Shown in pieces: positions 55,434 through 64,000 of a DNA stretch of 64,000 nucleotides (position 1 is the first letter of the stretch; each line of letters opens with the position of its first letter). This DNA is from Papilionanthe hookeriana x Papilionanthe teres. Taxonomy: Eukaryota > Streptophyta > Magnoliopsida > Asparagales > Orchidaceae. The position numbers and the translations under genes were made by a program. The DNA is taken from contig CM040433.1 of assembly GCA_022702705.1 (NCBI GenBank), forward strand, positions 22,846,167 through 22,910,166, given 5' to 3'. A model generated the notes under the pieces. The model was not told where the DNA came from, ran no database searches, and saw nothing but the letters and a program-made list of their open reading frames with translations.

Positions 55434-58400
55434 ATTAAACCCCCAATATGTGTGGCTAACTGTCTAAAGTATGCCACATATATTAGAGTTGATTAAAGCG
55501 ATAAATGGAGTTCATAGATAGAAGCTTTGGTATTCTTTAAGTTTGGGTTCTGAATTGAGAATTGAAGTTTTTATTAGTTAAGAATTTGAAGTTCAAGATT
55601 TATAAGCTTCGATGTTTCCTATAAGTAGCTTCCACTTGAGGCTTGCGTTGTGAAAATGATTTGATTTGTTTTGTTCTGTTTTGTTTTACATTTTTTCATG
55701 TTTTTTTATGTGATATTAGTTTATGTTGTTTTGTTTCATGTTGTGTTATATTGTACCTAATACACTTAGAACGAAAGCATAGGAACTCAGTTCAACCAAA
55801 GAGTAATGGGGTGACTAGATCTGAGTAGAGAATATGGGGATTGGTATCTAAATTGAAAGTCAATCATGTGTTCAACTCAAGGTAAAAAATTTAGAGGCTT
55901 CCATCCACCCTAAGAGATGCCCCATTCATCTTAGAAGTGAACCATTGGGACGTGAACTTCTAAGACTTCTTCTATAGTGTGTAATGACTATACTAGAGAC
56001 AACTGCATGTACTCTCTACTGAATTTACCTAGCCAAGGCATTAACTTATTGAACCCTTCACCAGTACTAAGGTCAATGAACTGAGAAGGAGAAAATATTG
56101 CTTATTTATTTGTTTGTTGATTTGATTGTTTGTTTTTCTGTTTGTTTGTTTGAGTTTGTGTGGTTAAAGAAAAAACCAAGAAAAATTCCTAGCAAGAATT
56201 TTGTTTGCTCTTAAATTAGGTTTGATTAGCTAAGAAAATTGTTGTACTTCACCTTGTAAGGCAATAAAAGCAATGAACCTGGTTGCTAATTGTAAGGGCC
56301 TTGTCAAGGTATTGCCCAAATTGCTAAGAACCAATGCCAACATATTTCTATATTCCACACTAGACAAGCACATTATCCTAACTCAATGGCATACAATTGA
56401 TGCACTACAACCCATCCTAGATTTACTAGTCAAGATGTTAGTTTTTGTTGATGTCGATAAGAAAAATTAATAAACACCAACAAACCTGAGAAAGGAAAAG
56501 TTGGCATGTCTTTTTTAGTGTGTAATGAGCTAAAATGAGCAAAGTATCCTTAAAGAGACTTACCTAAATCGAGAATTACTAACTAAAATCACTAAACTAT
56601 ATTAGTAGTTGTGATTGCCACAAATTTAATGAAACTGATCGCATCATGATAGTGTCAGGGGTATACTTCAACCATTGATTGACCCTAAGCTTGACCTATG
56701 GAAAGGAATGCTCAAGATCAAACCAGATCTAACCACCCAACCCTAAGGTATTCAATGACTATATTAGAGAATAGTTACTCTAACAATATTCTAGATTTAC
56801 TCAGCCATGACATGGACTTGCATGGTCAGCTGTTGTTAATGAAAGATCCATAAATATAGGAAAGGAGAATATCTTTTGTAGGTGTTTAATTGACTATATG
56901 ATTGGAAATGATTGGAAATGCGCCCATTGACAAATTCCAAATTTACTAGTTTAAGTAATGAATTGACTAGGCCGAAAAATTCATCGACATCAACTAACCT
57001 TGCCAAGTTTACAAGTTTAGTCCACACTAACTTAATATGGCATTCCTAACTTAGAGTCGTGCAATGACGGACTCTAGAGAGCAATTACATAGACTTCACC
57101 CTAACCTAATTTTACTCATCCAAGGCATCAACTTCGTTGGAGCAGGATTAAAAAAAAGGAGAGTAACTAATTTATCTCTTCGATGTGTGATAGGCTAAAC
57201 TGAGATGAGGCTATCAAGAGTCCTGCCTTAACTCATATCTATAAACCTAAAGGATTGAATCACAGAACCAATCTTGACTGACTTTGGATATCTACCTAAT
57301 CATATCGTGATGGTACCAGGAGCGTACTCCAACTTTTGATGGACCAAAACCAAACTTTTGAATAACTTAAATAAGATCAAGCAACGTTCGGCGAAACTCT
57401 TCCAGTGTTGAATGAGTATACTAAACAAGAGCAAGACTTACCCTAACTCAGATTTACTAACTTAATGGATCAATCGATATAGTTATTCATTGTCTAATTC
57501 AATCTCGGCACATCTTGAGGGTACCATAAAGGCATGCTCCAACTTCTAATGGAACTAAATAAGGCTCAAATATATTTTGTTTGGCGTGCGATTGACTATG
57601 TTGAAAGGACATGTTCTAGATTCATTGTATTTCATATTTATTAGTTAAAAGGATTAACTACCAAAATCAACCCTGGCTGATTCAACGTCAATCAACCAGA
57701 TCTCATTGTGATAGTACCATGAGGAGTGTGCTCTAACTTTTAATGAATCAAAAGCAAACTTCTTTTGGTTTGCGATAGGCTAAACTAAGAAGAGGCTCAT
57801 CCAGAGACTCACATCTACTCAAGATTACTAACCTAAAAGATTGATCCCCAAAATCATCTTTGACTGATTTGAGATCAATCATCCTAGTCCCATCATGATG
57901 GTGTTAAAAAGGGCATGTTCCAACTTTTGAATGACCCAAAGAAGTGGAACTTTAATTGAGTTGTGGGTGTTTTATGTGTTTGTTTTTGTAATATGTTTGT
58001 GTTTAAATGTTCTTTTTTTTGGAATTATTGGTTTTATTGATTTTTTGATATTTTTTATTTGTTAATCTATGGATTCATAAATATTATTAGTTTATATATT
58101 TTGTTAATTTTGTCGATGTATTATTTACATTTGTGCTTTGGTACTTGCTAGTTTGTGAAGCACTAATTTACTCTCTTTTGTGTATATTTAATGCATATGT
58201 TTGTTGATTTCTTTTGAAATGTTACTTTTGGAAATGCTTTTGTTTTTAGAATCAATGTTAATCTCAAGGGTTTGAGACACTATTATTATATATTTTCATC
58301 AGAATGTCATCTTAGTGAAAAACTTAAGTCTCATTCAATACTATATCATTCAGTTAGAAAAGATTTAGCCCTTTTAAACAAAGGACCCAAATTAATATAT

Positions 58401-58550
58401 AACCTTTCACAAATTGTGAACATTTATGTCAAAAAACACACTTCATACAAGAGATACATAACAAACAACAATAACCATAAGCATGTTGACATGAAAACTA
58501 TATCATTGTCTGCATCTGATCATCATGTTGCATCTATGATATAACCATGT
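55434..58550 (-). other. 3'UTR of element J
   Basis: Non-coding sequence between the AlkB-like ORF and LTR K. The first bases after the LTR carry the conserved cccccaatatgtgtgg motif. Most of 56620-57950 is a decayed tandem array. 58000-58260 is T-rich. The 58272-58544 plus frame (90 codons) shows no recognisable domain and lies on the opposite strand to the element. Confidence 0.55.
56620..57950 (-). repeat. Decayed tandem repeat, ~190-210-bp unit
   Basis: Recurring block tgat(g/a)gtaccatgagg...ctccaacttttgatg followed by a tggtttgcgataggctaaac-like block; copies near 56645, 57310, 57520, 57710 and 57897. Spacing among the last four is about 190-210 bases. It is in the 3'UTR of J, the same position as the unrelated arrays in E and E1. 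Confidence 0.7.
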
Positions 58551-58552
58551 GG

Positions 58553-59712
58553 TCATTTTGAACTCAAAATCCTCCTAAATTTGGTGGAAATCCTCTTCTG
58601 ACTGACTGATGATATGTAGTGTTCAACTAAATCAGCCTCATTCCTATTTATGACCAAAGCTGACCCTAGAGGCAGAGTGATAAAATGTGACACTAAAAAT
58701 TCACTTTGGTCAACTATCCTAAGATATTTAACTAAAACCATAATGCACTTACTAGAAAAGAGATAGTATGGAATGGTCCTACAAAGTTGTGTCTATTGAT
58801 ATGTTGTGGTATGCAGTCATCTTTTTCATAGATGTGAACAATGCATCTATCTTCTACACATGAAGAAGGTAAAATGCACCATGATACTAACTTCTTAATC
58901 ATGAATATGGGTATCATCGGAATGTTATCTACTTCTTCATTTTTGTAGAATTATAGTTGAATTTTCTTCACTATCTTGGATATGGTTGTAGTAACGTCTG
59001 TTTTGATGAGTTGCTCAACCCTTCCCTTTCATCCAGTTGTTTGAATCGGTATAAGTACGCCTTTTAGACTCTCTTCCGTAGCCATTTTCATGAAAACTAT
59101 AAATTTTCTCGATGATATTCTATTGTTCTATCTCAAGAAAAATTCCAGTGTAAATCTTTATTCCTTCTAAGATGTTGACTGGCTTTCCCTTGACTTATTC
59201 AATGTATTTTGGTTTTTTTATTCTCATCCATTTGCACCTGGCTAATGGATCATCAATGTCGATATCCATATATGTATACAGTGATTGTTTAGGTTTCTCT
59301 AAGGGAGTCTAAGTTGGTAAGAAATGTGGTACATATTTGAATATGTTGTCCCAATCCTTATGTGATAACTCCATAAGTACACTCTTCAACATCAAGTGTC
59401 TGTTTAGCCTCTATCTCTCTTGCAATCTTGGGGTACATCTTCTTTGTCTCTCTATTCATGTTTATTATTTGTGCTTTCGTAAGTGTAGGCTTTACAATCA
59501 CAGACTTAACTCCGGGCTCAGTAAGTGTTTCAGTGGACTCATCACTTATTAGGGATGTAATGGTCTCTTCATGGTTTCTTTTCAAAGATGAGCTATTAGG
59601 TGTTTCCTTTATAGAGAACTTGATTAATGATTGTGCTGCAGAAACATTTTTCAGGATCAACAATAGTTTTTATCAAATTTTCATAGAGCATATCTAAATC
59701 TTTGAATCCCAT
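58553..59712 (-). pseudogene. Extra ORF with AlkB-type dioxygenase domain, element J copy
   Basis: This is the counterpart of the E1 ORF, in the same place after integrase. The N-terminal part (from MGFKDLDMLYENL at 59712, then 59663-59358) has KPTLTKAQIINMNRETKKMY, matching TLTATQRRNKNRRIRKM of E1. The AlkB domain begins near 59190 with VNILEGIKIYTGIF, continues with RTYTDSNNWM and IPMIPIFMIKKLVSWCILP, then CIVHIYEKDDCIPQHINRHNF (58850-58780) and VEHYISSVSQKRISTKF (58625-58580). The iron-binding HxD is HIN here (58795-58803), which should abolish or weaken iron binding; the second histidine (58619-58621) and the arginine (58592-58594) remain. At least five breaks. It is far more diverged from plant ALKBH proteins than E1. 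Confidence 0.78.
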
Positions 59713-60109
59713 ACTGAACTTGATGACTGGATTGTTTGTTATGAAAGTCTACTCACTGCTAGATTAACACTGTCTTTGAACAAAAAAATGAGTCTTCTTG
59801 GCATCATATTCTTGCAATCATGAAAATGAAAGTTAAGTGCGTTTTAAAGCTAAAAATTCATCTTTTAAAGTTTTGGAAATTAAATTAGTATCAATGTTGA
59901 AACAAATTTTAAAGGACTGAAATCCTTTCATATTAATTGTCCATGAGTTGAAAAAGATTATGTGATTGGGAGTTTCATCAAGAATTGATTGAAGTGGTTC
60001 AACATATATTATATCTTAAATTGAACAGATTTGCAATTCAATTTTTTATTAAATTATTAAATATTCAACAACAACTCAACCCTCAATTTTTTCTTTTAAT
60101 GTAAGACTT

Positions 60110-61050
60110 TTAGACATATTTTACATATAATATTTTTTAGGTAACATCCATTAATTGGAGAAATAAACTTTTCACCCATATAGTCCACTAACTGGTAGGA
60201 ACCTATTTGATAGACTTTCTTTATCACAAATGAACTTTCCCATGTTCGTTCAAACTTACCATCTCGCCTAGTTGAAAGGTTTAGGGTCTGATTACTTTGT
60301 CATGTACTTGGACCATCCATGGTTCGTATAGTTTGAGATTTTGTTTATCATTCAACCAGGCTTCTTCCAATCATTTAAGTTCTTCTCCTCATAATTTGAC
60401 CTTCTATTCTGGAGAATTTGTTTTGTGTTGCATTTCTTAATGAGGGAAGGTGAACTTGTTGGGGAAGCATAGCTTCAAACTGTAAATTAGTGAAAATGGA
60501 GTAGATTGAGTTTAAGTTCTTTAAGTACTTTGGTAAGCCCATAGAGCTCGTCAACTGATCAAGCCATTATAATTTATTCTGATCAAGTATCTTCTTCATA
60601 ATATTGAAGAGTATTTTGTTGAAAGTTTCAACCATTAGGTTTGCCCGGAGATAGTAGAATGTTGAGTGCTGCCAATCAATATTATGCCACCTTACAAACT
60701 TTGAACGCCTTGATACTTTTGAAGATATGAGCATTATCAAATATGATTTTGCAAGTGACACTAAACCTATATATGATATGGTTCTTCAAAAATTGGAGTA
60801 CGATGTATGCTTTCACATCTCTTAATGGAATGAATTTAGCCCATTTCAAGAAATAGGTTGTTGTTGCCATTATAAACTTATGCCCTTTCGATGAAGGAGT
60901 ATCAATAGATCCTATAATTTGTGTTCCAAAACACTTGAAGGGAAATTAAGCTATCATTGGGTTTATTACATGGAGAGATTACTGTAGGATTACTTCATGG
61001 ACTTGACACTGATGATAGCATCAAGTAGGATCGGGGGTGACCAAGCCAAC
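60110..61050 (-). pseudogene. Integrase, element J copy
   Basis: Decayed Tat-like integrase. From high to low coordinates: a C-x-x-C-like CYHQCQVHE block near 61000, FGTQIIGSIDTPSSKGHKFI near 60930-60890 (the first catalytic aspartate is altered to Q), TTYFLKWAKFIPLRDVKAY (60870-60800), IIFDNAHIFKS (about 60740) with the second aspartate, VETFNKILFNIMKKIL (60630-60575) with the glutamate, and C-terminal blocks EPWMVQVHDKVIRP (about 60320) and ISPINGCYLKNII (about 60150), matching ASINGRYLKKYY of E1. It is about 400 bases upstream of the AlkB-like ORF. No RT is recognisable further up; similarity ends near 61060. Confidence 0.78.
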
Positions 61051-61060
61051 ATAACGGGAA

Positions 61061-64000
61061 TTTATTTTAGCAAGAATTTTTCTTACCAAATTCATGGATT
61101 AATCTATAAAAGCATTCCTTATTTTAGCATCTTTGGAGAATGAGGAACTATAGGAGAGATTCGGAGGTGCCTTGGGCATCAAAGTTGAAGGTATTTGAGA
61201 GTTTTCCATAAGTTTCCTCTTCCTCTCTCAGGGTTGAGTTCCTAAGGTTTTTTTCTATCTTTTCTTTTGTGTTATTCTTATTTGTTTTAAGAGGGTATTA
61301 TATGAGAGAGGAGTTTGTTGCTGTTGAAAAGGAAACAAATCATTTTGTAAGAGTCTTCTTTTCAATATTCCTTGCAACAGTGGTTTTTATGGGATATTTT
61401 TTCTGAGATATTTTCTATCATGAGTAGCTAAAGTTCCTTTTGCAGTTATGTGCTTTATGGGATGTGTTTTGTGGTTTTCTTCAATTATTTTTTTCCCTTT
61501 ATCGGTTTCTTGAGAAATCAGGGCTTATTGTTGTTGTGTTAACCATAGAGATTCATTTACTCTTGATATGATCAATTAGGATGTAAAAATATTTTGTGAT
61601 TTGTGACTCGTACCCAGTGTACAGAGAAACAAGATGGTTAACCACATAATCTAGATAACAATTATCATATTTTATTTATGTTTTGCAACCTAGAAAAGGG
61701 ATCATAATGAATCAATTAGATATCGTGAAAATTGAGGAAGCATCAATTTTATGGATTCTAACTTTTTTTTTTAACCAAGACATGGGTATAAGGAGAACTG
61801 TCTATCCCACTTGATACTAATCACTTAGGGGAAGTCTAGGAAAATCATGAATCATCACATTACCTAATCACAGAGGCGTGATCCTCATATACCTTGAAGA
61901 ACATAAAAATTTATCTGTCACAGTTTTCTGTCTTTTTCATAAATGTTATAATTTATTTTTATTTTTAATTCGATTTTAGAAAATCACCTCTTGTTATGAA
62001 CACGCTAAACTAGATTAGAAGTATAGTAAACTGGAGATTAGCCCCCCAAAATAATTCTTAACACTTTCCTCTTGGGATCAATATGTGGTACTCCTTAACC
62101 ACATTATTACTTGACACGTATACTTACCTTGTGTGGCCCACTTACTTTGCAGTAAGTTTCCTATGTTTTTCCTATGTTTTGCCTTAAATCAAGGATTAGT
62201 AAATCCTGTTAGAAAATGGATTTATGACATTTAGAGAAGTTGTCCGTGGCTAGGAAAAAGGAGGAGAAAGACGAGGGTTACCTTAATGGTTTCATTAAGG
62301 ATGAGAGGAGGAGGTAAGTTCGAGGGGTCTCTACAAACCTACAGTCCCTTTGTTGTGTTCTAGGCTAGCTTTAATTGTGATGGTGTTGCAAGGATTCTAT
62401 TACAAAGCAAAGGTTCTAGGAGATCTCGTGAGAGGAGGGGGATCTAAGGGTTTTAGTGGCCAAAGGAGGAAGCACAGCGAGGAGGCGCTAGACTCCCCAG
62501 CGCATGCTCTGCTTTTATAGAACGAAGAGGCAGTGCATCGAACAATTCGGTAAGGCGGCAAATGAGAGCAGAAAGGAGAAAATGAAAGAATCATCAGTCC
62601 AAACCGGAAAAGTGTCGAAGAAAATAAGGAAAAATCGTGTGAGAGTAAAAAGTAAAATGTCAATTCTTACACGACTGAACAAATTGGTTTTTGACTCGTT
62701 TATGAATCAAGCTAAAAATTATTATTTATGCGGCTTAATTATTTAACAACTTAATCAAACGCAAGCTACTTAGCGAGCTAAACACGAATTGTTAGCGAAC
62801 GATGACCTTTTTTTAACAACCCCTTTAATGCATTTGAAAACAAATTATTAAGGCTTACCATGATAGAAATTGGTTCAAACAAAAATTTAAGTAAAATTCA
62901 AAGTTCTAGTATAGTCAGAACAATATTTGAAGATTCATGTAAAATTTAAATACAATTCGAGCAAAATTCAAACATAATTTTGTTTGTACTATGCCTAAGA
63001 GTTTATTCAGAAGTTCTCTCATGTATTTGCAAATGAATTGCTGAAGCTTTTCAAGATAAAATTTTCCTCAATAAACATTTAAACAAAATTCAAATTCGAG
63101 CATAACCAGAGCAATATTAGAGCAAGATTTAAGTAAAATTCAAATAAGATTCGGGCAAAACTCGAGCAACCTTTCAGTATGGTTCAAACAAAGTGTTAGC
63201 ATGATTTAAAGCAAGTTTTAAAATGGTTCAAACAATTAAGCGCCAGAAAATAGGATTTACTACTTTGCTCGTCACTGGAGATTGGAGTCATGAGAACAAT
63301 TAGCTTTGGGATCAGAAAACAATTTCTGCATAGAAGCGACAAGGGCTTAAATATAGCCATTCCCTGCTCCTGGACTTTATTTTTGTGTTAAAGAATAAAG
63401 AGCATTAAAAATTGCATTCTGACAAAAAAGATGCCCCATTTAAATTATCTTTTGCTTCAATGTCAAGAAGAGTTTGCGTGATCAACCTCACTGACAAGCA
63501 TAGAAGATTCACAAGATTCTAACGACAGTTTAAACAAAAATTTAAACATTTACCAAACATGTTTCTTTGGTAATTAGAGATATTTTCATGCGAAATTAAC
63601 TCTCAGAAATATTTAAAATAATTAAAAAATGTATTTTTTTTTTATTTTTACTTTTATGTGACATGGAAAGCCGTGGGCTCCTTTTAATCAAATGATTTAA
63701 CACCACCTGACTGCTACAAGCTTGCCGACCAAGGGACACTTGGATTGGATATGTCCGTTAATGAACCACTTGAACTACTTTGAACCGAACTTCATTCATT
63801 AAGGATAATACATCTGTCAAAACTTTTAATCAAGGGATGCTATCAAATTTCCAATTTGTAATAGTATCAGGAATAAAAAAAGAAATTACAAATTCCAAGT
63901 CTTACGACAGCGAGAATAGGAAGAATGTAATCGTAGAAAGATACAAGAAAAATATGTACTGTTGTGAATGTTCAGACATTCAAGAAAAAAGACTACAAAT
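61061..64000. other. Unrecognised right flank
   Basis: I recognise no gene. 62230-62520 is richer in G and C than its surroundings (gaggaggtaagttcgagggg, agcgaggaggcgctagactc) and could be part of another repeat or a decayed host exon. 62830-63240 is a run of imprecise short repeats built on words like gcaaaattcaaa. The plus frame 62504-62746 (80 codons, basic) has no known domain. Confidence 0.4.

Larger units (their letters stand above)
1071..61060 (-). mobile_element. Element J: old Tat-like retrotransposon carrying all later insertions
   Basis: The order on the minus strand is integrase (about 61.05-60.11 kb), AlkB-like ORF (59.71-58.55 kb), 3'UTR repeats (to 55434), LTR remnant (to about 52.15 kb), gag start (52.13-51.80 kb), element H, then the rest of gag (2.30-1.07 kb). 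Internal sequence lies on both sides of the single visible LTR, so J is a tandem or permuted arrangement and not one simple LTR-internal-LTR unit. Outer limits are where recognisable homology stops. No RT was found in the window. Confidence 0.6.

Noticed and set aside
58272..58544. 90-codon plus-strand gene
   Set aside because: It lies antisense in the 3'UTR of J, has no known domain and an AT-driven composition.
62504..62746. 80-codon basic frame as a host gene
   Set aside because: No recognisable domain, no supporting neighbours, and basic composition common in AT-rich non-coding DNA.

Overview
The window is plant nuclear DNA made almost entirely of nested Ty3/gypsy LTR retrotransposons. 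I see no convincing host gene, tRNA, rRNA or CRISPR array. Evidence for a flowering plant: Athila-type gag and protease, Tat/Ogre-type gag, protease, RT, RNase H and integrase with a second RNase H domain, primer-binding sites matching plant tRNAs, and AT-rich sequence full of decayed repeats. The species cannot be named from this.

Layers, oldest first. (J) A very decayed Tat-like element on the minus strand forms both ends of the window: integrase at about 60.1-61.05 kb, an AlkB-like ORF at 58.55-59.71 kb, a 3'UTR with tandem repeats, an LTR remnant at about 52.15-55.43 kb, then gag pieces at 51.8-52.13 kb and 1.07-2.3 kb. (H) An Athila-type element without pol (minus strand, 2309-51797, near-perfect 5-bp target duplication) sits in J's gag. 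It has 1.86-kb LTRs, gag and protease. (E) A Tat-like element (minus strand, 8829-48143) with very long 6.8-kb LTRs sits in H's leader. E keeps its two LTRs, its leader with the start of gag, and its 3'UTR, but its middle is replaced. (E1-B-E2) The replacement, 19536 to about 40600, is a Tat-like element in the opposite (+) orientation and circularly permuted: RT, RNase H, integrase, AlkB ORF and 3'UTR, then one 6.8-kb LTR, then leader, gag, protease and again RT/RNase H. Two solo LTRs with exact 5-bp target duplications lie inside E's 3'UTR (17044-18819) and inside H's right LTR (48604-50309).

The main novelty is an extra ORF between integrase and the 3' LTR of the Tat-like elements. It encodes an AlkB-type Fe(II)/2-oxoglutarate dioxygenase domain closest to plant ALKBH9/10 RNA demethylases, behind a basic, low-complexity N-terminal part. 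It is found in the same place in two clearly different elements (E1 and J), so it looks like a standing component of this retrotransposon lineage and not a chance capture. Iron- and 2OG-binding residues are all present in E1; in J the motif aspartate has become asparagine.

Putting E2 (leader to RT) and E1 (RT to 3'UTR) together suggests a full element of roughly 26 kb: 6.8-kb LTRs around about 12.5 kb of gag, protease, RT, RNase H, second RNase H, integrase and AlkB ORF. An 18-nt segment just before the 3' LTR is exactly complementary to a segment in the leader, which may help the genomic RNA circularise. Many of the frame breaks in E1 and E2 fall at CAG/CTG sites, so part of the apparent decay may be sequence error at methylated CHG sites.
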